64,000 nucleotides of DNA from Lysobacterales bacterium (lineage in GTDB: Bacteria; Pseudomonadota; Gammaproteobacteria; Xanthomonadales; Marinicellaceae): assembly GCA_027067055.1 (NCBI GenBank), contig JAMOMK010000114.1:62001-126000 (forward strand), read 5' to 3'. This document shows, in pieces, positions 52,382 through 62,014 of the stretch; the first letter of the stretch is position 1, and every line of letters starts with the position of its first letter. The translations under genes were made by a program, and so were the position numbers. The notes under the pieces were generated by a model that saw only the letters and a program-made list of their open reading frames with translations, did not search any database and had not been told where the DNA came from.

Positions 52382-55300
52382 ATGAAAATACTGTTCAAAC
52401 TAGTAGGCCTTAGTGCGGTTTTACTTTCTTGCTCTGTCAACTCACTTACATTTGAATCCAAAATTTTGCAAGACAATTCAGGGTCAAATTACCTTCAGTT
52501 CTCCAATCCAAATAGCAGCCTAAGTAATTCTTTTGAAAAAGTAGTTGCAGATTTTAATGGCGATGGGATAGATGATGTCCTATCCTTAGGTGGTGATATT
52601 TATATGATTGAAGGAGGATTTCCTGTGCCGATTGCCCCAATCCCAGGCTCCGTCATGTCAATGATGTTATCAGGAGAAAATGGATTGCTATTTCATGATT
52701 TAGGCATCGGTTATTCAAGTCCTGTTAGTGTTGTTGTTGATATTGATCAAGATGGAGATTTGGATATTGTTATGCAATCATGTCAAATTGCACTAAATGA
52801 TGGTAATGCCAATTTTAATCTTGTAGGGTTTTCAGATTTATGCTCTATTCCAAAGCAATTATATGTTGTAGATATAGATGCAGATAGTGATTTGGATATT
52901 CTTACCCAAGACAGTTTTTTTATTAATCAAGGGGGCTTAAATTTTTCAAAAATTGACAGCATTATAGACACAACAGCTCAAGTTCATAGCTTCAGTGACA
53001 TTAATAGTGACAACAAGCTAGACCTGCTTCAAGTTGTCAATAACGAACTGCAATCATGGATAAATGATGGTCAAGGAAATTTTGAATTGCTAAGCAGTGT
53101 TGAGTTGCCATTAAATGCTTTTCTTTTGCATCAAATGCCTTTGAGAACTAACGAACCACAAAATTTAATGTTAGCCTTTCATGGCGAAACAGGTGATTTT
53201 TTAAAGTTGTTAACTAATGATGGAGTGGGTCACTTTGCTATTAATGACTTTAATTTAGCAACTGAAGACTTTGCCATTAATGATTTTAAAATAGGTAAAT
53301 TATATAACAAAGATGCCGATAATAACGGCACAGAAGATTTATGGATAGCATCTGTTTATAGGAACAACAGCTCGTGTAGTTTAAATAATCAAAATTTATT
53401 GTTTTTATACAAGCAGCAAGAAGGCATATGGCAAAAGCAGGTCACTTTACATTCAGAAGGGTTGCACAAAGGCAGTTTTATGTTTGGAAATAAATATACG
53501 GTAGATAGTTTGCCGACAATAATAGACTTAAATAGTGATGGTTTGCCTGATGTGGTTTTTACAGGAATAAAACAACAAACTTGGATTAATTCTTATTATG
53601 CTGTTGGTGAAAGTCAATACTTTAGCTTATCAAATATATCCCAAAATCAATTTAGTCAAACCATTGATACGGCAGATTACAATAATGACGGGTTTCTTGA
53701 TATTTTTAGCTCGGCTAATTTCAATGGAGTTTGTGAAAGTCACGAACTCCAACCCGATTTCTTCACAGCATCTCATTTTGTTCGCAGTGTTCTGTGGATG
53801 GGTGATGGACAAGGACAATTTGAAGCCTTTAGCTCGCAATTTGGAGGCGGCAATGGTTTTTTAAGGTCTTATGAGTATGCTATATTTGCAGATTTGGAAG
53901 GAGATGGAGAACAAAATCTTATTGTGACAACACCAACAATGGATAACGTGCCAAGAAATAGTTATTATGTTTATCCTCGCTTAGTCGACCCAGGGTTAGC
54001 CTTAGCATTACCTGAAGTGACCTTCAATGCAAAAGTAGCACAATTGAACTCATCGAGCAATAATCGCCAGATTGTGATGGTGGCAGATACTACAGATGCT
54101 CCAATAATCATTAGCCAACTTGGTGGCTCTGCTGGGCTGGTCGAGATAGGGCGGTTGGAGTTTGGTGCAAGAAATGGAGAATTTAAACTAGCTGATATGG
54201 ATGGAGATGGTGCGATTGATATTGTGGCAAGCAATCGAGCTGCTAACAATTCAATTAAAATTTGGTATAACGATGGACTGATGAATTTCACTGCAACAGA
54301 ACCATTTGCTGAATCTGTGATTAGCTTTACCTTTATGGATGTTAATAATGATGGAAAGTTAGATATAATGACATCAAATGAAAGTCATGACATATGGCTT
54401 AATCAGGGTCAAAGAAGTTTTGTCAAGCATCAATACGATGATTCGTTTTGGTTTCATAGGCGTGGGTTGCATGACCTTATTAATCAAATACCAGCGCAAT
54501 TACAAACCGTTGACTGGAATCAAGATGGAAAAGATGACTTGTTAGCATACCAAAACAATAATTATGATGTGTATATAAATGGTAGTACAGAAACAGAAAT
54601 ATCGTTTTATAGAGTTTTTCGCAGTAGTGCTTATGTAGTTTCAGGGCTAAAAAATTCTGCAGAAGTTGTAAATTTTAATAGCGATTTAAAAAATGATTTT
54701 ATTATTTCTTATGGTGGAATAATTAAAATTAATACTCAAATAGAAGAAGGTGTGGCAACTGGACTTTATTTTGATTCTCAATACAATGGGCATGGCTTTT
54801 CAATCGATGAAATAGGTAGAGACAACCTTTATTATTCTGTTTTCTATACATATGATGATGAAGGTAATCCAGAATGGTTTTCGGCATTGCAGCGATACCT
54901 AGGTTATCAGAACAGATTCTCATTAATTCAAGCAAATAATTCAAGAAGTATATATTACCGTTATAATTACGATACTAAAATTGCACAAATAGACAATTCA
55001 GTGCAAAGAAGAGGGCGTCTTTCTTTTAGTAGTCACTTCTTAAATAGTGAAAATATTTCAAGAGCATTTTTTGAGATATTTGACCAACCATCAGTTGGAT
55101 GGGGTATCCAAGAAATCATTCCCTTTTCTCAACGCCCTGAAAATGATTTATCAGGTCATTGGTGGGCAGGAGAAAATGACTCTGGCTGGGGAATTTCACT
55201 TAATTTTCAAGAGACAGATGACGTACAATTAGTGGTAGCAACGATGTATTTTTATGATGAAACAGGTCAACCTGTTTGGGTGATTGGTACGCAAGAAGGC

Positions 55301-55549
55301 TTTGAGTTGAATCAAGACATTACAATTAATATGGAGAAAGTTAACGGTTATGGACGTTCACAAAACTCTGTGGAATTAACGCGTTTGCCAGCAGGAACAA
55401 TTACCATTAATTTGAATCAAGCATCGCAAAATTTAACCGAAGCTGGAGTTTTGACTATGGATGTCCATTATCCTGATGATGGTCAAAATAATAATTGGGT
55501 TCGCCAAACTATTCCAATCGCTATGTTGTCAAAACCTAGAGAGCCATAA
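52382..55549 (+). CDS. Secreted FG-GAP/VCBS repeat protein with duplicated C-terminal domain
   Basis: 1055 residues. Signal peptide (1-22); then ten or more Ca-binding repeats, e.g. DFNGDGIDDVL, DIDQDGDLDIV, DINSDNKLDLL, DLNSDGLPDVV, DYNNDGFLDIF, DMDGDGAIDIV, DVNNDGKLDIM, DWNQDGKDDLL. They should form one or more seven-bladed integrin-like propellers. The last ~260 residues hold two related domains, each with a GxxF/GxWW start, an SGWGI or GHGFSI motif, then YFYDETGQPVWV or YTYDDEGNPEWF. This C-terminal module is known to me from marine secreted proteins only by impression. Probably surface or extracellular. Confidence 0.75.
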   Translation: MKILFKLVGLSAVLLSCSVNSLTFESKILQDNSGSNYLQFSNPNSSLSNSFEKVVADFNGDGIDDVLSLGGDIYMIEGGFPVPIAPIPGSVMSMMLSGENGLLFHDLGIGYSSPVSVVVDIDQDGDLDIVMQSCQIALNDGNANFNLVGFSDLCSIPKQLYVVDIDADSDLDILTQDSFFINQGGLNFSKIDSIIDTTAQVHSFSDINSDNKLDLLQVVNNELQSWINDGQGNFELLSSVELPLNAFLLHQMPLRTNEPQNLMLAFHGETGDFLKLLTNDGVGHFAINDFNLATEDFAINDFKIGKLYNKDADNNGTEDLWIASVYRNNSSCSLNNQNLLFLYKQQEGIWQKQVTLHSEGLHKGSFMFGNKYTVDSLPTIIDLNSDGLPDVVFTGIKQQTWINSYYAVGESQYFSLSNISQNQFSQTIDTADYNNDGFLDIFSSANFNGVCESHELQPDFFTASHFVRSVLWMGDGQGQFEAFSSQFGGGNGFLRSYEYAIFADLEGDGEQNLIVTTPTMDNVPRNSYYVYPRLVDPGLALALPEVTFNAKVAQLNSSSNNRQIVMVADTTDAPIIISQLGGSAGLVEIGRLEFGARNGEFKLADMDGDGAIDIVASNRAANNSIKIWYNDGLMNFTATEPFAESVISFTFMDVNNDGKLDIMTSNESHDIWLNQGQRSFVKHQYDDSFWFHRRGLHDLINQIPAQLQTVDWNQDGKDDLLAYQNNNYDVYINGSTETEISFYRVFRSSAYVVSGLKNSAEVVNFNSDLKNDFIISYGGIIKINTQIEEGVATGLYFDSQYNGHGFSIDEIGRDNLYYSVFYTYDDEGNPEWFSALQRYLGYQNRFSLIQANNSRSIYYRYNYDTKIAQIDNSVQRRGRLSFSSHFLNSENISRAFFEIFDQPSVGWGIQEIIPFSQRPENDLSGHWWAGENDSGWGISLNFQETDDVQLVVATMYFYDETGQPVWVIGTQEGFELNQDITINMEKVNGYGRSQNSVELTRLPAGTITINLNQASQNLTEAGVLTMDVHYPDDGQNNNWVRQTIPIAMLSKPREP

Positions 55550-55638
55550 AACCATAAAAAAATATTAATGAGTCTTAAAAGTTTCAATTCTCATGGTGTA
55601 ATGTGTTGAAATAACTTAAAATGGTCAGTCCGAAAAAC

Positions 55639-55657
55639 GTGAGTTATAAACACTCAC
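55639..55657. promoter_or_regulatory. Inverted repeat upstream of maeB
   Basis: GTGAGT-TATAAAC-ACTCAC, a 6-bp inverted repeat 23 bp before the maeB ATG. Could be an operator or a leader hairpin. The RBS AAAGGGG lies between it and the start. It does not match the PdhR consensus of E. coli. Confidence 0.35.
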
Positions 55658-55679
55658 TACTTACTCAAAGGGGACAACA

Positions 55680-57983
55680 ATGGGTTTAAGAGAAGACATT
55701 AAAAAAGCGGCTTTAGAGTACCACCAAGATTTTCCTCCTGGAAAAATTAAGATTGTGGCAACTAAGGCGTTAACCACAGCCAAAGATTTAGCTTTAGCTT
55801 ATTCTCCAGGTGTCGCTGCACCATGCGAGGAAATCCAAAGGGATCCATCCACAGCATCTCTGTATACTGCTCGTGGTAATATGGTGGCAGTCATCACCAA
55901 TGGAACAGCAGTTCTTGGATTGGGAGATATAGGACCATTGGCAGCAAAACCTGTTATGGAAGGCAAGGCAGTCTTGTTTAAAAAATTTGCAGGCGTGGAT
56001 GTTTTTGATATAGAAATTGATGAAAAGGATCCCGATAAGCTGATTGATATTATTGCATCACTTGAGCCGACATTTGGCGGCATAAACTTAGAGGATATAA
56101 AATCCCCTGAATGTTTTTATGTGGAAGAAAAGTTAAAGAGCCGTTTAAAAATCCCAGTTTTTCATGATGACCAACACGGAACGGCAATTATTACAGGTGC
56201 AGCAGTTATTAATGGATTAAAAATAATTGAAAAAGACATCACAACAGTTAAATTGGTAACATCAGGAGCAGGCGCGGCAGGAATGGCATGTTTGGATTTG
56301 TTAGTTGATTTAGGCGTAAAAAAAGAAAATATCATTGTTTCTGACTCGAAGGGGGTTTTATATGAATCACGAGAAGACATCGCAACAGGTCCATCAGAAC
56401 GAAGACGTTCTTATGCCAAAGGCGTACAAAAACAAAGCCTGAGTGAAGCTTTGGTTGATGCTGATATATTTTTAGGGGTTTCGGCTGGTGGTATCTTAAA
56501 GCCTGAGATGATAATGCCAATGGCAAAAGACCCTATTATTTTAGCTTTAGCAAACCCCATTCCAGAAATAATGCCTGATGTGGCACTCAAAGCACGTCCA
56601 GATGCAATTTTAGCAACAGGTCGGTCTGATTTTCCAAACCAAGTTAATAATGTTTTGTGTTTTCCTTACATTTTCAGGGGTACATTAGATGTGCGCGCTC
56701 CAGTTATTAATGACGAAATGAAAAAGGCTTGTGTTTATGCATTGGCAGAACTGGCACAAAAAGAATCCTCCGATGTCGGTGCAGAGGCATTTGATGGAGA
56801 GGCTAAAGGTTTTGGTCGAGATTACCTGATTCCGCAACCATTTGACCCGCGTATTTTATTGTATGTAGCACCTGCTGTAGCACAAGCGGCAATGGACTCT
56901 GGTGTGGCAACTCGGCCGATTGAAAACATGCAAGAATATAAAGATATTTTAAGTTATTTTGTGTTCAAAAGTGGGTTGATGATGAAGCCGATATTCGATA
57001 AAGCCAGAAGCAATCCAAAAAAAGTAGTCTTTGCAGAAGGTGAGGATGAACGAGTATTACGCGCTGTTCGCACTATTTTGGACGATAAAATGGCAACCCC
57101 GATATTGATAGGTCGCCCAAAAGTTGTTAGGGCTCGTATAGAAAAAATTGGAATCAATCTAAAAATAGGTCGCGATTTTGAATTGGTAAATCCTCAAAAA
57201 GATACCCGATTTAAAGAGTATTGGATGCTCTACCATAAAATTATGCAACGCAAAGGTGTAACACCGGAAATAGCCAAAGCTATAGTTCGAACACGTTCAT
57301 CACTCATCGCAGCACTAATGGTTAAGCGTGGAGAGGCAGATGCCATGTTAGCCGGTTTAACCGGTCGATTCACTACTGTTTTGGGGTATGTTCAAGAAGT
57401 TATTGGCTGTCAAAAAGGTGTCCATAGCGCAGCTACCTTAAGTGGGATTGCAACTGAATATGGTAATTTCTTCTTCTGTGATACCTATGTCAACCCAAAT
57501 CCTACGGCAGAACAAATTGCTGATTCAGCGATTTTAGCCGCTGAAAAATTACGCGATTTTGGTAAAACACCGCGTATTGCCTTGTTATCATATTCTAGCT
57601 TTGGTTCTCGTGAAGGGGAAAGTCCTAAAAAAATGCGTAAAGCTTTACAAATTTTGCAAGAGAAAGCGCCTGATTTGGAAGTGGAAGGTGAAATGGAAGC
57701 AGATATTGCATTAATTCCGGAGTTGCGTGAGAGCATGTTCCCCAACTCAAAGCTTCAAGGTCGAGCTAATTTGTTTATGATGCCTAATCTGGATTCTGCC
57801 AATATGGCAATTAATTTATTAAGAAACTTCACCAAAGGAGTGACCGTTGGACCCATTTTGCTCGGTTCAAAAGAATCCGCCCATGTTTTAATTCCAACAT
57901 CTTCGGTGCGTCGCATTATTAATATGACAGCCATCGCTGTTGTCGATGCTCAAAATAAGCAGAGTAAAAGAGAAAACAAATGA
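55680..57983 (+). CDS. maeB: NADP-dependent malic enzyme with PTA-like C-terminal domain (MaeB)
   Basis: 767 residues. N-terminal malic enzyme domains (about 1-420) with [22 protein letters not shown] and the cofactor site [14 protein letters not shown]-terminal phosphotransacetylase-like domain (about 430-760), beginning [12 protein letters not shown], which in the family is regulatory. Converts malate to pyruvate with NADPH. Its ATGA overlap with aceE makes the product the direct feed of the encoded pyruvate dehydrogenase complex. Confidence 0.93.
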   Translation: MGLREDIKKAALEYHQDFPPGKIKIVATKALTTAKDLALAYSPGVAAPCEEIQRDPSTASLYTARGNMVAVITNGTAVLGLGDIGPLAAKPVMEGKAVLFKKFAGVDVFDIEIDEKDPDKLIDIIASLEPTFGGINLEDIKSPECFYVEEKLKSRLKIPVFHDDQHGTAIITGAAVINGLKIIEKDITTVKLVTSGAGAAGMACLDLLVDLGVKKENIIVSDSKGVLYESREDIATGPSERRRSYAKGVQKQSLSEALVDADIFLGVSAGGILKPEMIMPMAKDPIILALANPIPEIMPDVALKARPDAILATGRSDFPNQVNNVLCFPYIFRGTLDVRAPVINDEMKKACVYALAELAQKESSDVGAEAFDGEAKGFGRDYLIPQPFDPRILLYVAPAVAQAAMDSGVATRPIENMQEYKDILSYFVFKSGLMMKPIFDKARSNPKKVVFAEGEDERVLRAVRTILDDKMATPILIGRPKVVRARIEKIGINLKIGRDFELVNPQKDTRFKEYWMLYHKIMQRKGVTPEIAKAIVRTRSSLIAALMVKRGEADAMLAGLTGRFTTVLGYVQEVIGCQKGVHSAATLSGIATEYGNFFFCDTYVNPNPTAEQIADSAILAAEKLRDFGKTPRIALLSYSSFGSREGESPKKMRKALQILQEKAPDLEVEGEMEADIALIPELRESMFPNSKLQGRANLFMMPNLDSANMAINLLRNFTKGVTVGPILLGSKESAHVLIPTSSVRRIINMTAIAVVDAQNKQSKRENK

Positions 57984-60664
57984 CAGAAATAATAAACAAT
58001 AACAGTAAAGTGGGTTTAGATTCACAAGACATTGATAAACAAGAGACGCAAGAATGGTTGGATGCATTAACTGCCGTTATTCAACAAGAGGGCCCTGAGC
58101 GGGCACACTTTTTGATTGAGCAGTTAATTGATTTAAATCGACGTTCTGGAGGCCATCTGCCGTATGAAGCCACAACAGCTTATTTAAATACCATCCCGAC
58201 TGCACAAGAACAAAAATCTCCAGGTAATACCGAAATTGAATGGAAGATTCGAGCCATTATTCGTTGGAATGCTATGGCAATGGTAGTACGAGCCAATCGT
58301 CGCCCTGGTTCTCTTGGTGGGCATATTGCCTCATTTGCATCTGCTGCCACCATTTACGATGTAGGTTTTAATCACTTCTTCCGAGGCCCTGAGCATGAGT
58401 GTGGCGGAGATTTAATGTATGTACAAGGGCATTGTGCTCCTGGTTTTTATGCTCGTTCGTTCTTGGAAGGACGTATAGATGAAGAGCAAATGGATAACTT
58501 TAGGCGTGAAGTCGATGGCGAGGGTTTGTCCTCTTATCCACATCCATGGTTGATGCCTGATTATTGGCAGTTTGCAACAGTTTCCATGGGATTGGGTCCT
58601 ATTCAAGCGATTTACCAAGCTCGTTTTATGAAGTATATGCAAAACCGCGATATGATTAATAAGACAGACAAAAAAGTCTATGCTTTCTTAGGTGATGGCG
58701 AAACGGATGAGCCAGAATCTCTCGGCGCTATCTCAATGGCAGGACGAGAAAAACTCGATAACCTCGTATTTGTAGTTAATTGTAACTTACAGCGACTCGA
58801 TGGACCGGTACGCGGTAATGGTAAAATCATTCAAGAACTCGAAGGTGTTTTCCGTGGCGCGGGTTGGAATGTCATAAAGGTTATTTGGGGCGGTTATTGG
58901 GACCCCTTACTTGCTAGAGACAGCAATGGATTGTTGAAAAAACGCATGGAAGAAGCTGTCGATGGTGATTACCAAAATTATAAATCTAAAGATGGTGCTT
59001 ATGTGCGCGAACATTTCTTCGGCAAATACCCAGAGCTCAAAGAAATGGTTGCTAATATGACTGATAAAGACATTTGGCGTTTAAATCGTGGCGGACATGA
59101 CCCACATAAAATGTATGCCGCTTATGCCGCAGCAAATGAACACAAAGGTCAGCCGACGGTGATATTGGCCAAAACAGTAAAAGGTTATGGCATGGGTGAT
59201 GCTGGTCAAGGTTTAAATACCACGCATCAACAAAAGAAGATGAAAACCTCGGCTGTTGAGCATTTTCGAGACCAATTTAATGTCCCTATCGCTGATGAAG
59301 ATTTGGATGATGTGCCTTATTACAAGCCAAGTGAAGATTCTGAAGAGGTTCAGTACCTCAAACAACGCCGTGCAGAATTAGGGGGGCATTTGCCACAACG
59401 CAAAGTTAACTATGACACTCTACCAATTCCTGATTTGGATAAATTTGCCAGCATTATGAAGGCCTCTGGCGAGCGCGAGTTTTCCACCACTATGAGTTTT
59501 GTGCGTATGTTGTCAATATTGCTACGTGATAAGAAGTTGGCACCACATATTGTGCCGATTGTTGCTGACGAAGCGCGAACATTTGGTATGGAAGGATTAT
59601 TTCGCCAGTTAGGTATTTATTCGCACCAAGGGCAAAAATATACCCCTGAAGATGCTGATCAGTTGATGTTTTATAAAGAAAGCAAAGATGGACAGGTCTT
59701 GCAAGAAGGTATCTCTGAGGCTGGTGCTATGTCCTCATGGATAGCCGCAGGAACTTCTTATGCCAACTACGGTGTAGCAATGATTCCATTCTTTATTTAC
59801 TATTCCATGTTTGGATTTCAGCGCATTGGTGACTTGTGTTATGCGGCTGGTGATATGCGAACTAAAGGTTTCTTACTGGGTGGAACATCGGGTCGAACCA
59901 CATTAAATGGTGAAGGTCTTCAACACGAAGATGGTCATTCACATCAAATTTCCGCAACTGTTCCTAACTGTATTTCTTATGATCCAACCTTCTCTTATGA
60001 AGTGGCAGTGATTATTCACAGCGGTTTAGAGCGCATGTATGCTAATCATGAAGACGTGTATTTCTACATCACCTTGTTGAACGAAAACTACACGCACCCA
60101 GAAATGCCAAAAGGCAGTGAAGCTGATATTCTCAAAGGTATGTATGCTCTGGAGCAAACAAAAGGAAAGATTAAAGCACAATTGTTGGGCTCTGGATCTA
60201 TCTTGCGTGAAGCTATTGCCGCAAGTGAGATGCTGAAAAAAGACTTCAAAGTTGATTGTGATATTTGGTCTTGCCCAAGTTTTACCGAACTTAAACGCGA
60301 TGGTCAAAGTGTCGAACGCTTTAACCGATTAAACCCAACGAAAAAAGCCAAAGTATCTCATGTTGAAAAATGTTTAGATAAAGCCAAAGGCCCAATCATT
60401 GCTGCCAGTGACTACGTGCATGATTTTGTCGAACAAATCCGACCGTGGATTAAGGGTGAATATTACACACTTGGTACCGATGGTTTTGGTCGCTCAGATA
60501 CGCGCGAACAACTGCGCTCATTCTTTGAAGTGGATAAATTTCATATCGCTTACACCACTGTTTTGGCTTTGGTTAATTCAGGTGATTTACCCAAAACAGC
60601 GATTGCCAAAGCCCTTAAGCTTTATAACATCGATGCAACGCGACCTGATCCAGTAGGGGTGTAA
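57980..60664 (+). CDS. aceE: Pyruvate dehydrogenase E1 component, homodimeric type (AceE)
   Basis: 894 residues. Thiamine diphosphate enzyme that decarboxylates pyruvate and acetylates the lipoyl arm of AceF. Family landmarks are GGHIASFASAATIYDVGFNHF, GDGETDEPESLG (ThDP/Mg site) with NCNLQRLDGPVRGNGK, and ILAKTVKGYGMGDAGQG. Length equals the E. coli enzyme. Starts 4 bp inside the maeB end. Confidence 0.96.
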   Translation: MTEIINNNSKVGLDSQDIDKQETQEWLDALTAVIQQEGPERAHFLIEQLIDLNRRSGGHLPYEATTAYLNTIPTAQEQKSPGNTEIEWKIRAIIRWNAMAMVVRANRRPGSLGGHIASFASAATIYDVGFNHFFRGPEHECGGDLMYVQGHCAPGFYARSFLEGRIDEEQMDNFRREVDGEGLSSYPHPWLMPDYWQFATVSMGLGPIQAIYQARFMKYMQNRDMINKTDKKVYAFLGDGETDEPESLGAISMAGREKLDNLVFVVNCNLQRLDGPVRGNGKIIQELEGVFRGAGWNVIKVIWGGYWDPLLARDSNGLLKKRMEEAVDGDYQNYKSKDGAYVREHFFGKYPELKEMVANMTDKDIWRLNRGGHDPHKMYAAYAAANEHKGQPTVILAKTVKGYGMGDAGQGLNTTHQQKKMKTSAVEHFRDQFNVPIADEDLDDVPYYKPSEDSEEVQYLKQRRAELGGHLPQRKVNYDTLPIPDLDKFASIMKASGEREFSTTMSFVRMLSILLRDKKLAPHIVPIVADEARTFGMEGLFRQLGIYSHQGQKYTPEDADQLMFYKESKDGQVLQEGISEAGAMSSWIAAGTSYANYGVAMIPFFIYYSMFGFQRIGDLCYAAGDMRTKGFLLGGTSGRTTLNGEGLQHEDGHSHQISATVPNCISYDPTFSYEVAVIIHSGLERMYANHEDVYFYITLLNENYTHPEMPKGSEADILKGMYALEQTKGKIKAQLLGSGSILREAIAASEMLKKDFKVDCDIWSCPSFTELKRDGQSVERFNRLNPTKKAKVSHVEKCLDKAKGPIIAASDYVHDFVEQIRPWIKGEYYTLGTDGFGRSDTREQLRSFFEVDKFHIAYTTVLALVNSGDLPKTAIAKALKLYNIDATRPDPVGV

Positions 60665-60666
60665 TT

Positions 60667-62004
60667 ATGAGTAATGAAATAATAAAAGTACCAGATATTG
60701 GTGATGTAGGTGCGGTTGAAATTATCGAAGTATTGGTTGCTGTGGGTGATACTATCGCAAAAGATGATTTAATTGTCACACTCGAATCGGACAAAGCCAC
60801 CATGGAAGTGCCATCAGAAACGGCAGGTGTCGTGACAAAAGTGATGGTTAGTGTCGGTGATGAAGTCTCTGAAGGTACTGATTTAATTGAAATTGAAGTT
60901 GACTCGTCATTCCTGCGCAGGCAGGAATCTCAGCAAGCAAGTGACGATTCAAAAAAGAACGCGGCAGATTCAGGAGATTCCCGCCTTCGCGAGAATGACG
61001 CTGTTATTGCACCTAAAAAAGTGGTTGAAAAACCCATGCCCAAACAAGTCAAAAAGGCAGCACCACCTGTGGTTGACGCCAAAACACTTTCAGGCAAAAA
61101 AGCCCATGCATCTCCAGCGATAAGAAAATACGCACGAGAGCTTGGAGCAGATATTAATGTCATTTCTGGCACAGGTCGTAAAGGTCGCATCACTAAAGCA
61201 GATGTGACAGCCTTTATCAAACAAGCCATGCAATCAGGTGGAACTGTCAACAGCACGCCAACTTTTGAAGTGTTACCACCACCGAATGAGGATTTTAGTA
61301 AATACGGCGAAATTGAAACCATAGCTTTATCACGTATTCAAAAAATATCAGGCAAATATTTGCACCGTAACTGGGTACGTATTCCACATGTAACCCAATT
61401 TGACGAATCTGATATCACCGACATGGAAGCATTCCGACAAGCCAACAAAGCCGATGCTAAAGCACAAGGGTTCAGCTTGTCACCCTTGGCGTTTATCATC
61501 AAAGCGGTAGCGGTAGCCCTGAAAAAATTCCCTAGATTTAATTCCTCACTAGATGCAGGTGGCGAAAATTTAGTGATGAAAAAATACTACCACATTGGCA
61601 TTGCTGTGGATACACCAAACGGTTTGGTTGTGCCGGTGCTGCGTGATGTATTAAGCAAAACAGTCATGGATATTGCCAAAGAAATGGGTGAAATATCCTT
61701 AAAAGCCCGCGAAGGCAAACTCACACCTGCGGATATGAAAGGCGGTTGTTTTTCTGTTTCGTCTCTTGGTGGGATAGGTGGAACAGCCTTTACCCCGATT
61801 ATCAACGCACCAGAGGTGGCAATTTTAGGCGTAAGTCGCTCTAAGATAAAACCTGAATACAACAAAAAAGGCGAAGTCGAACCTCGTTTGATGCTGCCAT
61901 TATCCCTATCTTATGACCACCGTGTCATTGATGGCGCTGATGCTGCCCGTTTTATTGTGTATTTATCGGCTGTATTATCTGATTTAAAGAAGATGTTATT
62001 ATGA
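60667..62004 (+). CDS. aceF: Dihydrolipoamide acetyltransferase (AceF), with palindromic-element insertion in the linker
   Basis: 445 residues. One lipoyl domain (1-79) with Lys43 in LESDKATME; residues 80-111 are the translation of a palindromic repeat element (60905-61000); linker; peripheral-subunit-binding domain (about 145-185, HASPAIRKYARELG); catalytic acetyltransferase domain (about 210-445) with His418 in DHRVIDG. Forms the core of the PDH complex. A single lipoyl domain is fewer than the three of E. coli. Starts 3 bp after aceE. Confidence 0.95.
   Translation: MSNEIIKVPDIGDVGAVEIIEVLVAVGDTIAKDDLIVTLESDKATMEVPSETAGVVTKVMVSVGDEVSEGTDLIEIEVDSSFLRRQESQQASDDSKKNAADSGDSRLRENDAVIAPKKVVEKPMPKQVKKAAPPVVDAKTLSGKKAHASPAIRKYARELGADINVISGTGRKGRITKADVTAFIKQAMQSGGTVNSTPTFEVLPPPNEDFSKYGEIETIALSRIQKISGKYLHRNWVRIPHVTQFDESDITDMEAFRQANKADAKAQGFSLSPLAFIIKAVAVALKKFPRFNSSLDAGGENLVMKKYYHIGIAVDTPNGLVVPVLRDVLSKTVMDIAKEMGEISLKAREGKLTPADMKGGCFSVSSLGGIGGTAFTPIINAPEVAILGVSRSKIKPEYNKKGEVEPRLMLPLSLSYDHRVIDGADAARFIVYLSAVLSDLKKMLL
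60905..61000. repeat. Palindromic element inserted in frame in aceF
   Basis: Left arm 60905-60931 (CGTCATTCCTGCGCAGGCAGG type) and right arm 60974-61000 (CCGCCTTCGCGAGAATGACG type) are inverted. Length 96 bp, 32 codons, so the frame is kept. It encodes SFLRRQES...ADSGDSRLREND, in the flexible linker after the lipoyl domain. It matches the arms of the intergenic copy at 6654. Confidence 0.8.
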
Positions 62005-62014
62005 GGACTTTAAA

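Noticed and set aside
55550-55679. PdhR-type operator before maeB-aceEF
   Set aside because: The visible inverted repeat (GTGAGT/ACTCAC) does not match the AATTGGTnnnACCAATT consensus.
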